Positions 24,752-35,032 of a DNA stretch of 64,000 bases are shown here, piece after piece (the first letter of the stretch is position 1; every line of letters begins with the position of its first letter). Made by a program: the position numbers and the translations under genes. The notes beneath the pieces were generated by a model. The model did not search any database. It was given only the letters and a program-made list of their open reading frames with translations, and was not told where the DNA came from. The stretch comes from Archangium violaceum (GTDB lineage Bacteria; Myxococcota; Myxococcia; Myxococcales; Myxococcaceae), in NCBI RefSeq assembly GCF_016859125.1, contig NZ_CP069338.1:12093501-12157500 (forward strand). The letters are read 5' to 3'.

Positions 24752-26301
24752 GGCAACCTCTCGAGCTGCAGGGGAATGGGGATGTAGACGGTGAAGCGCG
24801 AACCCTCACCCATGTGGGTGTCCACCTTGAAGATGCCGCCGTGGTCCTCGACGATCCGGTAGGCGATCGACAGACCCAGGCCGGTGCCCTGGCCGGGAGG
24901 CTTCGTCGTGAAGGACGGCTCGAAGATGCGCGCCACGTAGCGTTCATCGATGCCACTGCCCGTGTCGATGACCCGGAAGAAGCAGCGGTCGCCGTCCTTG
25001 CCCGTCTCCAGGGTCAGCACCCCGCCCGAGGGCGGCAGCGCGTGCAGTCCGTTCTGCAGCAGGTTGAGCATCACCTGCGACAACTGTCCCGGATCGCCGA
25101 ACAGATCCGGGAGATCCGGCGTCAGGCGCAGCTCCAGCCGCACCTTGGGGTAGGCCTTGAGCTGGGCCCCGAAGAGCACCGCCGAGTCCTCCGCGCACTT
25201 GTTGAGCTGGAAGGTGCGGCGATCCTCCGTCTTGCTGTGACGGCTGAACTTCAGCAGGCTCTCCACGATGCGCTTGCAGCGCAGCGCGCTCTCCTCGATG
25301 AGCTCCAACGACTCCATGTCGGAGGCGCTGCGGCCCTCGTCGCGCTTCATCAACTGCGCGAAGGCGAGGATGCCCCCCAGCGGGTTGTTGATCTCATGCG
25401 CCACACCGCCGGCGAGCTGACCCACCGCCGCCATCTTCTCCGTCTCGATGAGCCGGCGCGTCATCTCGCGCTCGTCGCTGATGTCGCGGTAGGCACACAC
25501 CGCGCGCCCCTCGCCCGTCAGCGGGTAGGCGGCCATGGCGTAGGTGCGTCCGCGCTGGCTGATCTCCGCGCGCACGCCCTTGCCGGCCTCGAGCGCCTCG
25601 GGCAGCGGACAGCCCGGGCAGGGGGTGTCCCGATCGAACAGCAGCTTGTGGCAGAGCTGATCACTGCCCTCCTCGGACAGCGTCCCCTGGAGCCGCTCAC
25701 CCGCCAGCACCGTGTACGCCTTGTTGGCCCGGCGCACGCCGTAATCGCGGCGCACCACGGCCAGCGGCGTGTCCATGGAGTCGAACGACAACTCCCACTC
25801 GCGCTTGGCCTGGCTCAGCAGGTGCGTGCGCAGCGCCACGCGGGTCTCCAACTCCGCGTTGAGCCGCCGCAGCTCCTCGTTCTGCTGCTGCGTCACCCGG
25901 AGCAGCCGCTCGTTCTCCGCCTGGAGCGCGTACTGCTCGAAGGCGCTCTTGACCGTGAGCACCAGGTGGCTGTCGTTCCACGGCTTGGAGATGAAACGGA
26001 AGATCTCCGAGCGGTTGATGGCTTCCTCGATCGCCTGCTGATCGGCCTGACCGGTGAGCATGATGCGCTGGGCCCGTGGGACCTGCGCCTTCACCCGGCT
26101 GAGGAACTCCACGCCGTTCATGCCCGGCATCCTGAAGTCGGAGATGACCACCTCCGGCGTGAAGCGTTCGAGGGCCTTGAGGCCCTCCTCCGCATCGGAG
26201 GCCGTCTCGATCTGCCAATCGCCGCGACGGAGCACCCGCCGGATGGACTTCAGGATGTACTCCTCGTCGTCCACCAGCAGCAGCCGTCCGCGTGGCACCA
26301 C
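24748..26301 (-). CDS. Hybrid histidine kinase: receiver - PAS-like (Cys motif) - HisKA - HATPase
   Basis: Cytoplasmic kinase of about 517 residues. An N-terminal receiver (LLLVDDEEYILKSIRRVL, Asp55 in VVISDFRMPG) is followed by a coiled linker and a PAS-like segment carrying Cys217, Cys228 and Cys231 (CHKLLFDRDTPCPGC). The transmitter has phospho-His302 in QLAGGVAHEINNPLGG, N box MLNLLQNGLHALP and G boxes. The frame is open to 26478, but the receiver homology begins right after two GTG codons at 26301 and 26298, and a sigma-54-like promoter lies at 26361-26376, so the start is placed at one of these. It is coupled to the NtrC-type regulator. Confidence 0.9.
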   Translation of the reverse strand: MVPRGRLLLVDDEEYILKSIRRVLRRGDWQIETASDAEEGLKALERFTPEVVISDFRMPGMNGVEFLSRVKAQVPRAQRIMLTGQADQQAIEEAINRSEIFRFISKPWNDSHLVLTVKSAFEQYALQAENERLLRVTQQQNEELRRLNAELETRVALRTHLLSQAKREWELSFDSMDTPLAVVRRDYGVRRANKAYTVLAGERLQGTLSEEGSDQLCHKLLFDRDTPCPGCPLPEALEAGKGVRAEISQRGRTYAMAAYPLTGEGRAVCAYRDISDEREMTRRLIETEKMAAVGQLAGGVAHEINNPLGGILAFAQLMKRDEGRSASDMESLELIEESALRCKRIVESLLKFSRHSKTEDRRTFQLNKCAEDSAVLFGAQLKAYPKVRLELRLTPDLPDLFGDPGQLSQVMLNLLQNGLHALPPSGGVLTLETGKDGDRCFFRVIDTGSGIDERYVARIFEPSFTTKPPGQGTGLGLSIAYRIVEDHGGIFKVDTHMGEGSRFTVYIPIPLQLERLP

Positions 26302-26360
26302 TCCCTGTGTCTGCGCCAGTTCCAGTGGCAACCTCGTCCTGGGTCCGAGACCCGAGCGTT

Positions 26361-26376
26361 TGCAATGACGCTGCCA
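26361..26376 (-). promoter_or_regulatory. Candidate sigma-54 promoter of the kinase-NtrC operon
   Basis: On the minus strand the bases are TGGCAGCGTCATTGCA, preceded by T. This gives a -24 GG and a -12 GC at the correct 12-base distance and matches the consensus TGGCAC-N5-TTGCW except for C to G at one position. Transcription would begin near 26349, about 50 bases before the chosen GTG start. The operon encodes a sigma-54 activator, so self-activation is plausible. Confidence 0.65.
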
Positions 26377-26471
26377 ACATCCACCGCCTCGCAAAGCCCC
26401 CTGATACCGGGTGCTTCCACACCCGGGGCTCACGCCCACCCTGGGTCCCTCAATACCCCGACCCATGAATC

Positions 26472-26487
26472 GGGTCAATGTTGACCC
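26472..26487. promoter_or_regulatory. Perfect palindrome GGGTCAATGTTGACCC
   Basis: Seven-base arms GGGTCAA and TTGACCC flank TG. The site lies about 100 bases upstream of the sigma-54-like promoter and just behind the diguanylate cyclase stop. The position suits an upstream activating site for an NtrC-type dimer. Confidence 0.5.
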
Positions 26488-26507
26488 AGGACGCGAACCC
26501 AGGCAGG

Positions 26508-27449
26508 CTAGCGGGAGGCGAGGCCGGTGAGCGGCATGGGCGAGATGTGGACGCAGATGCGGTTGCGGCCCTCGTCCTTGGCCCGGTAGAGGGCCTGGTC
26601 GGCGGAGCGCACCAGCTGCTCGGCGTTGTTGACGGCGTGGTGGGGAAAGGCGGAGACGCCCAGCGAGGCGGTGACGCGCAACGTCCGCTGGGGGCCGGTG
26701 TGCAGGGCGCCCAGCTCGCGCCAGACGCGCTCGGCCACGGTGAGGGCGCCGGCCAGAGGTGTGCGCGGCAGGAGGATGGCGAACTCCTCGCCTCCATAGC
26801 GGGCGAGCAGGTCCGTCTCACGCACGCTGCGCTGGAGCGAGGCGGCCACGTCGCACAGCACGATGTCGCCCACCTGGTGGCCATGGTCGTCGTTGAAGGC
26901 CTTGAAGTGGTCCAGGTCGATGAGGATGAGCGACAGCGGATCGTCGTAGCGCTGGGCGCGCCGGAACTCCTCGCGCAGCCGATCCTGGAAGTAGCGGTGG
27001 TTGTGGACGCCGGTGAGTCCGTCCGTGATGGAGAGGCGCTCCAGGGCGGCCACGCGGGTGATGAGCGAGTTGAGACGCTCGCGCTCCTGGATGCAGCGAG
27101 CCATGCGGGCCAGCAGCTCCTCGGAGTCCACCGGCGTGCACACCACCTCGGCGCCCAGCCGCAGCACGGCCAGCACCGCCGCGCGCTCCTCCGCCGGCAC
27201 GAGCGCGACGATGGGGGGGCCCTTCCCCTCGTCGTCCCGGGCCATCAGGTGCTGCAACAACGCGCGCGAAGGCCCCCCGGCGGGACCCAGGCCGAGCAGC
27301 ACCAGCTGGGCCTCGTCGATGCGGCGCTGGGCCTCCGGGCCCGCCGCCACGAGCCTGACGGAAAAACCCTCCTGCTCCAGCGTGCTCGCCAGCTCGGCGT
27401 GCCGCTCCGGCAACTCGTCCACCAGCAGAATGAGGCGCCTGTCTCCCAC
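26508..27449 (-). CDS. Diguanylate cyclase with degenerate receiver domain
   Basis: About 313 residues: an N-terminal receiver-like domain (LILLVDELPERHAELASTL) and a GGDEF domain from about residue 135. The active site reads YGGEEFAIL and the inhibitory I-site RETD sits five residues upstream, so product-inhibited c-di-GMP synthesis is expected. In the receiver the phosphoacceptor Asp is replaced by Gly (QLVLLGLGPAGG) and the conserved Lys is lost (CTPVD), so it cannot be phosphorylated in the usual way. GTG 27449 with GGGG six bases upstream is preferred over TTG 27473. Divergent from the glycosyltransferase gene. Confidence 0.88.
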   Translation of the reverse strand: MGDRRLILLVDELPERHAELASTLEQEGFSVRLVAAGPEAQRRIDEAQLVLLGLGPAGGPSRALLQHLMARDDEGKGPPIVALVPAEERAAVLAVLRLGAEVVCTPVDSEELLARMARCIQERERLNSLITRVAALERLSITDGLTGVHNHRYFQDRLREEFRRAQRYDDPLSLILIDLDHFKAFNDDHGHQVGDIVLCDVAASLQRSVRETDLLARYGGEEFAILLPRTPLAGALTVAERVWRELGALHTGPQRTLRVTASLGVSAFPHHAVNNAEQLVRSADQALYRAKDEGRNRICVHISPMPLTGLASR

Positions 27450-27596
27450 ATCGTTCCCCGAAACCAAGCCCAAGCACCCACGCTACCACGGCCGGGTGAA
27501 GCGGAGCGACCGTTGGATTGCGATCGCCCAGCAATGTTTGATAGCCAGCCCCATCACGCAACCTCAGTCACCCTGGCGTAGCGCCGAGGTTTCATC

Positions 27597-28397
27597 GTGG
27601 GCAAATCCCCCAGCATCAGCCTCTTCTTCCCCGCGTGGAACGAGGAGGACTACGTCGAGCGGTCCGTGGCGCGCGCCATGGACGTTCTTCCCCGGCTCAC
27701 GGATGACTTCGAGATCATCATCGTCAACGACGCCTCCACGGACCGCACGCAGGAAATCTGCGAGCAGCTGGCCGCGCGCATCCCCCAGGTCCGGGTCATC
27801 ACCCACCCGGTCAATCTGAAGCTGGGCGGCGCCTTGCGCACGGGCCTGTCCGCGTCCACCAAGGACGTGGTGGTCTACTCGGACATCGGCCTGCCGTTCG
27901 ACCTGAACGAGCTGGAGCGGGCGTTGCATCTGATGAACTACCTGGAGGCGGACATGATCTGCGCCTTCCGGTTCGACCGCACCAGCGAGGGACCCCAGCG
28001 CATCGCCTACTCGTTCGCCTACAACCTGCTCATCCGCACGCTGTTCGGTGTCCACGTGAAGGACATCAACTTCAGCTTCAAGGTGATGCACCGGCGGGTG
28101 CTGGAGGCGGTGGAGCTCAACAGCCAGGGCTCCTTCATCGACGCGGAGCTGGTGGTGAAGGCCATCCACCAGGGCTTCCGCGTGTTCCAGATGGGGGTGG
28201 ACTACTTCCCGCGCACGCGCGGGGTGTCCACACTGTCCTCGCCCGCCGTCATCGTGAAGATGGTGCGGGAGCTGGCGAAGCTGTACCCGCAGACGCGCTG
28301 GCCCCGGGCGACGAAGCGTCCGGTGCGGTTGCCGCCCTCGGTGGCCCCGCTGCACGGCCCGTCACGCGAGCGAGAGCGGACGCGCGGCCACGGGTAG
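27597..28397 (+). CDS. Family 2 glycosyltransferase (polyprenyl-phosphate sugar transferase type)
   Basis: A 266-residue GT-A fold enzyme: SLFFPAWNEEDYVERSV, IIIVNDASTDRTQE, VITHPVNLKLGGALRTGL and a nucleotide-sugar motif where the usual DADLQ reads SDIGLPFD. The C-terminal half keeps INFSFKVMHRRVLE. No membrane segment follows, so it resembles dolichol/polyprenyl-phosphate mannosyltransferase-like enzymes. The start is GTG 27597. The next gene, a deacetylase remnant, begins four bases after the stop. It is the only clearly intact gene of the cluster at 27.6-30.6 kb. Confidence 0.88.
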   Translation: MGKSPSISLFFPAWNEEDYVERSVARAMDVLPRLTDDFEIIIVNDASTDRTQEICEQLAARIPQVRVITHPVNLKLGGALRTGLSASTKDVVVYSDIGLPFDLNELERALHLMNYLEADMICAFRFDRTSEGPQRIAYSFAYNLLIRTLFGVHVKDINFSFKVMHRRVLEAVELNSQGSFIDAELVVKAIHQGFRVFQMGVDYFPRTRGVSTLSSPAVIVKMVRELAKLYPQTRWPRATKRPVRLPPSVAPLHGPSRERERTRGHG

Positions 28398-28401
28398 AGC
28401 G

Positions 28402-29143
28402 GTGGCTCGCACGCGCCTCGTCGTCAACGCGGACGAGCTCGGGCTGCATCCGGCCCTGGATGCGGGTATCCTCCGGGCACACCGCGAGGGTATCGTCACC
28501 AGCGCGACCGTGCTGGTGATGGGCCCCGACGCGCCCGAAGCGGTGGGCCGGGCCCGGGCGCAGGGACTCGCCCTGGGAGTCCACCTGGCCCTCTCCACCC
28601 GGCTGCCCCCGGCGGCGCCCGCCTCGCACGTGCCCACGGTGGCCCCCGGGTGGGCGCCTGCGCGCGAGCTGGGCGGACTTCGCGCGCGCGTGGCTCACCG
28701 GACAGGTGCGCCGGGAAGAGCTGGAGTTGGAGCTCGCCGCGCAGGTGGAACGTGCGCGGGCCCTCGGCGTGGAGGTGGACCACCTGGACGCACACCAACA
28801 CCTGCACCTGCTGCCGGGCGTGCGGCCGGTGGTGGAGGCCCTGGCTCGGCGGGAAGGACTGCCCCTGCGCTGGCCGGATCGGCTGCCCCGCGTGTCCTGG
28901 CTGCGGGCCCCCGGGCCGGCGGTGAAGACGTCGCTGCTCTCGCTGCTGGCCCGGATCGCGCCACGGCCCCAGCCCGGAGTGCGGCGGGTGAGCGCGGGCG
29001 GCATCTTCGAGGCGGGCCAGCTCACCGAGTCCGCCCTGCTCGCGCTGCTGGAGTCCCTGCCGGAAGGAGACTTCGAGCTGGGCTGCCACCCGGGCGAGGG
29101 CCGACCCCACGTGCCGGAGGATCCGCCATCTCGAGCGGGGTGA
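28402..29143 (+). pseudogene. Frameshifted and 3'-truncated HpnK/ChbG-family (YdjC-like) deacetylase
   Basis: The frame from GTG 28402 gives a YdjC-type start (LVVNADELGLHPALDAGILR, then GLALGVHLALS) and is followed by a +1 shift near 28645-28652, within a run of C and G. The second frame continues the family (LDAHQHLHLLPGVRPVVEA, FELGCHPGE). Just after CHPGE the normal C-terminal tail is absent and the sequence is instead antisense to a methyltransferase end. An extra base in the homopolymer could be an assembly error, but the lost tail could not. The family removes acetyl groups from N-acetylated sugars in lipids or chito-oligomers. Confidence 0.78.
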
Positions 29144-29547
29144 AGCCGGCCTGGCGCAGCATCGACTCCACCACGCTCCACCGGGAGCAGGTAGAGGACA
29201 TCGCTCACCACCACCGCGTCGAAGTGGCCGGGCAGCCGCTCGGCGAGCGACTCCACGGTCCCCACCTCCGCCCTCACGTTGGGGAGACGACCAGGACCCC
29301 GCCGGGCCCATTCGATTTTACGTGGGTCGGGATCGACCCCATGCACGATGCGACGGGAGTCCCCCAGGGCGAGGAGCGCGGAGAGCAGTCCATGGCCGCA
29401 GCCCACGTCGGCCACGGACCCACCTGTGGGTACACGGGCGGCAACGGCCTCGAGCGGCGCGGAGAAGGCCCGGGCATGCACGTGGAAGCGCTCGGCCGGG
29501 GGGAAGTGGGAGAACAACGCGAGAGCTGGCGGGAGGGGAGCATTCAC
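29108..29547 (-). pseudogene. Deleted SAM-dependent methyltransferase remnant
   Basis: The frame from GTG 29547 encodes a class I methyltransferase start: FPPAERFHVHARAFSAPLEA, GSVADVGCGHGLLSALLALG (SAM motif I), IVHGVDPDPRKIEWARR (acidic loop) and FDAVVVSDVLYLLP. Near 29180 homology breaks; in another frame a piece typical of the C-terminal end follows (VVESMLRQAGFTPLEMADPP). About 80-100 residues expected between are gone, and the tail is fused to the broken deacetylase gene. Its start overlaps the stop of the mannosyltransferase remnant (GTGA), showing they were once coupled. Confidence 0.75.
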
Positions 29548-30629
29548 GAGACGTAGTGGTCCAGGCCGAAGGCGGCGGACAGGAGGACGAGCCCCACCGC
29601 CCCCGCGGCGAGCAGTCCGTGGCGCACGCGCGGGTGGTCGCGCAGCAGCAGCGCGAGGGTGAGGAAGAGGGGAAAGGCGGAGATGAGGTAGCGCCCCATG
29701 CCCATGAAGTCCTTGGTCGACAGGGTGGGGATGCCCACGAGGGCGGCGCAGAACACGCCATACCCCCACCCCAGCCGCCGAAACGTGGGCCACACCAACG
29801 CGAGCGCCGCCACGGTCAACAGCGCGTGGAGGCACAGCCGCAGAACGGTCTCGGCGTTGGACTCGGGTGAGAAGACGGTCTTGAACCAGTACAGCTTCAG
29901 CCACGACTCCCAGCCGGGCGTCTGTCCCCAGCCGACCTGGGCGTCGACGAAGGCGAGAGGACGAAGCCGAGCGAGGACAGGACCGGCAAGAAGTCGAGGG
30001 CACTCCAGCGCTCACCCCGCTCGCGCTTCCACTCGAGCCGGCGGGCCACCAGCCCCAGCACCACCGCGGGCGCCACCGGCCGCGCCGCTGTCGCCATCGC
30101 GCCCAGCAGGACCGCCGGCACCAGGTGCCCCTTCTCCAAAGGCGCCCACCACCAGCAGGAGGAAGAGCGCGTCGGAGTACATCACTCCATAGAGGAAGAA
30201 GGTGAAGGGATACAGGGCGAGGAGCAACCCCGCCTGGAGCGCGGTGGTCTCGTCCTTCACGCGAAGGCGTGCCCATCGCGAGAAGAGCAGGAGCGCGAGC
30301 GGACCACAGAGCAGGGTGACGAGGACCCCCGCCTGGTACACGTTCGGGCCCAGCTGCTCGACGGCGCGGATGGCCAACGGATAGAGCGGGAAGAAGGCCA
30401 CCGAGCTCTGCGCTCCGGGCACGTACTGGTACCCCTCCTGGGCGATGCGCATGTACCAGCTCGAGTCCCACCCCACCCAGCCCATCACCACGTACTCGTC
30501 GAGCCGCACCACCGGGGCTTGTGGATTCTTGTGGTGGAAACGCCAGGCACCGGCCCCCGCCGCCGCCGCGCAGGCGATGACGGCGGTCAGGATGACGAGA
30601 GCCAGGGTACGCGACACGAAGAGACGCAT
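29544..30629 (-). pseudogene. Frameshifted PIG-V-like mannosyltransferase
   Basis: The gene starts at ATG 30629 with a membrane segment and PIG-V-type motifs (GWVGWDSSWYMRIAQEGYQY, SVAFFPLYPLAIRAVEQLG). The reading shifts near 30135 into a second frame (LEKGHLVPAVLLGAMATAAR, then WSALDFLPVLSSLGFVL). It shifts again near 29960 into a third that carries DAQVGWGQTPGWESWLKLYW and the C-terminal membrane part (TKDFMGMGRYLISAFPLFL). The pieces are in the right order and together give about 360 residues, so nothing large is missing. Two independent single-base errors are possible but less likely than decay, as both neighbours are also broken. Confidence 0.8.
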
Positions 30630-30791
30630 GCGGCGCAGGCTCCTTCCAGAACCCCGCCAGGGTCAAGCTCCGAGGGGAATAGGCCTGGACCTGGGGTGCG
30701 GGTGCACCCGCGCCCGCCCCGCGGGCATCACACGGTGCTTTCCGCACCGCCACCGTTCACCGACAATGCCGCCTCCCCACCAGGAGAGTGC

Positions 30792-32723
<1,932 letters not shown>

Positions 32724-32788
32724 CGCGGGCCGGAGAAGCGGGAGGCCCCTCGTCCGGAGCCTCCTGCCTCCCCTGCCGGAGCGGGTGA

Positions 32789-35032
32789 CTAGCGCGGGTA
32801 GAACGTCTTGCCCGCCTTCACCATCTCCACGAGCGACGGCGCGGGGGTGAAGCGCTCGCCGTACTTGTCCTGGAAGTGCTCCAGGCGGCGCAGCAGCTCG
32901 GCGGGGCCGAGGCTGTCCGCGTAACGGAAGGGGCCTCCGAGGAACGGCGGGAAGCCGAGGCCGAAGATGGCGCCCACGTCGCCGTCACGCGCGCTGCGCA
33001 GAATCCCCTCACCCAGGCAGCGCACGGCCTCGTTCACCATCTGCAGGGCGCACCGCTCGGCCATCTCGCGCGAGTCGAGCTGCTTGCGGTTCCTGCCATG
33101 CGGAAGAAGATCGTAGACGGTGACGTCCACCTCCTTCTTCTTCTTCTTGCCGTCGTAGGTATAGAAGCCCTTCTTGTTCTTGCGGCCCAGGCGGCCCTCG
33201 GCCACCACCTTCTCCAGGGCGCGGGGCGCGGACATGCGCTTGCCGAAGGCGGCCTCCATGATGGGGCCCACCTTCTGGGCCACGTCGATGCCCACCTCGT
33301 CCAGCAGGGTGATGGGACCCACGGGGAAGCCGAACTCGACGAGCGCCTTGTCCAGCTCCGCGATGTCGGCCCCATCCGCCAGCAGGTGCGCGGCCTCGTT
33401 CATGTACGGCGCGAGGATGCGCGAGGTGTAGAAGCCCGGCCCGTCGTTGACGACGATGACCGTCTTGCCCTGCCTCTTGCCCACCTCCACGCAGGTGGCC
33501 GTCACCCAGTCGGCGGTGCCCTTGTGGGTGATGATCTCCAGCAGCGGCATCTTGTGCACCGGGCTGAAGTAATGCATGCCGATGACCTGCGCGGGCCGCC
33601 GCGAGCCCTTGGCCAGCTCGGTGATGGGGATGCTGGAGGTGTTGGAGGCGAAGATGCAGTCGGCGTGGGTGACGGCCTCCACCTCGCCGATGATGCGGTG
33701 CTTGAGGGCCAGGTCCTCGAAGACGGCCTCGATGACCACGTCCACGTTCTTGAAGCCCTCGTAGCCGGTGCCACCGGTGACGAGCGCCATCTTCGCGGCC
33801 GCCTCCCGCCACGTGAGCGAGCGCTTCTTCACCCGCTCGTCGTAGATGCCCTGCACCTGCTTGAGGGCGCGGCCCACGCCCGCGTCGTCCTTGTCCTTCA
33901 CGCGAACCGGCACGCCCTGCAGCGCCGAGCTGACGTAGGCGATGCCTCCGCCCATCAGACCGCCGCCGAGCACGCCCACCTTCTTCACCTCGCGCGGCTT
34001 CACGTCCGCGTTGGCCGTGCCGTTCTCCTTCTTGAGCGCGGTGGTGGCGAAGAAGATCTCCACCAGCCGCTTGGAGACGTCGGACACCACCAGCTCGCCG
34101 AAGAACCGGGCCTCGGCCTCCAGACCCGCCGCACGGCCGGACTCCACGCCGATGCGAACAGCCTCGAGCGCCCTTTCCGGCGCCGGGTACTTGCCGCGCG
34201 TCTTCTTGCGCAGCTGCTTGCGCGCCTGATCGAAGAGGATCTTCCGGCCCACCGGGTTGTCCTCGAGCGCGACCTCGGCCCACAGCTCCTTGTTGGTCAA
34301 CCCCTGCAGGAGTCCACCCAGGCCCTTCTTGCCCTGCTGCGCCACCGCCTTGAGGCCCTGACCCCGGGGGCGCTCCACCTTCAGCATGCCCTCGGCCAGC
34401 TCGCGGGCGCGCCGCACGGCCAGCTCCCGAAGGATGGGCGCGGGCACCACCTCGTCCACCAGGCCCAGCTTCTTCGCCTTGGAGGGCTTCACGTTCTTGC
34501 CGGTGAGGATGAGATCCAACGCGGCCTGCACGCCGATGAGCGCCGGCAACCGCTGGGTACCACCCGCGCCGGGGATGAGGCCGAGCTGCACCTCGGGCAA
34601 CCCGAGCGTCGTCTTCGGGCTGTCGGTGGCGATGCGGTAGTCACAGGCGAGCGCCCACTCCAGGCCCCCGCCCAGACACGCGCCATGGATGGCCGCCACC
34701 ACCGGCTTGGGGAACGCGTCCAGCTGGTCGAAGCCCTGCTGTCCCTGACGCGAGGCAGCGGTGGCCTCCGCGGCCGTCTTGATGGTCTGGAGGAAGTCGA
34801 TCTTCGCTCCGGCCACGAAGCTGTCCTTCTTGCCGGAGATGAAGACGACCGCCTTCACCGTGGGCTCCTTCTCCGCGCGGGACAGCAGCGACGCGAACAC
34901 CTCGCCCGTCTCGGGGGAGAGCGTGTTCACCGACTCTCCCGGCAGGTCGAACACGAGGACCGCGACACCGTCCTCGACGTGATAGGTGAAGCCCTGCTTC
35001 GCCTCGAGCTCCTGAGCCATCATCGCAGCCAT
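32789..35032 (-). CDS. fadJ: FadJ-type enoyl-CoA hydratase / 3-hydroxyacyl-CoA dehydrogenase
   Basis: The 747-residue multifunctional beta-oxidation enzyme has an N-terminal crotonase domain (FISGKKDSFVAGAKIDFLQT, HGACLGGGLEWALACDYRI). The dehydrogenase part has NAD loop GVLGGGLMGGGIAY (about 355), the catalytic His in GMHYFSPVHKMPLLEIITH and the C-terminal LDEVGIDVAQKVGPIM. It converts enoyl-CoA to 3-ketoacyl-CoA. ATG 35032 overlaps the thiolase stop as TGATG, so the frame extension to 35089 is not used. It is the second gene of a fadI-fadJ operon. Confidence 0.94.
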   Translation of the reverse strand: MAAMMAQELEAKQGFTYHVEDGVAVLVFDLPGESVNTLSPETGEVFASLLSRAEKEPTVKAVVFISGKKDSFVAGAKIDFLQTIKTAAEATAASRQGQQGFDQLDAFPKPVVAAIHGACLGGGLEWALACDYRIATDSPKTTLGLPEVQLGLIPGAGGTQRLPALIGVQAALDLILTGKNVKPSKAKKLGLVDEVVPAPILRELAVRRARELAEGMLKVERPRGQGLKAVAQQGKKGLGGLLQGLTNKELWAEVALEDNPVGRKILFDQARKQLRKKTRGKYPAPERALEAVRIGVESGRAAGLEAEARFFGELVVSDVSKRLVEIFFATTALKKENGTANADVKPREVKKVGVLGGGLMGGGIAYVSSALQGVPVRVKDKDDAGVGRALKQVQGIYDERVKKRSLTWREAAAKMALVTGGTGYEGFKNVDVVIEAVFEDLALKHRIIGEVEAVTHADCIFASNTSSIPITELAKGSRRPAQVIGMHYFSPVHKMPLLEIITHKGTADWVTATCVEVGKRQGKTVIVVNDGPGFYTSRILAPYMNEAAHLLADGADIAELDKALVEFGFPVGPITLLDEVGIDVAQKVGPIMEAAFGKRMSAPRALEKVVAEGRLGRKNKKGFYTYDGKKKKKEVDVTVYDLLPHGRNRKQLDSREMAERCALQMVNEAVRCLGEGILRSARDGDVGAIFGLGFPPFLGGPFRYADSLGPAELLRRLEHFQDKYGERFTPAPSLVEMVKAGKTFYPR

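Noticed and set aside
24748-26478. Longer start of the hybrid kinase at 26478
   Set aside because: The extra 59 residues look random and would cover a sigma-54-like promoter and a palindrome.
28249-30753. 834-codon open frame on the minus strand through the decaying cluster
   Set aside because: Only short pieces (the methyltransferase start) resemble proteins; most of it is the wrong frame of the PIG-V-like and HpnK-like genes.
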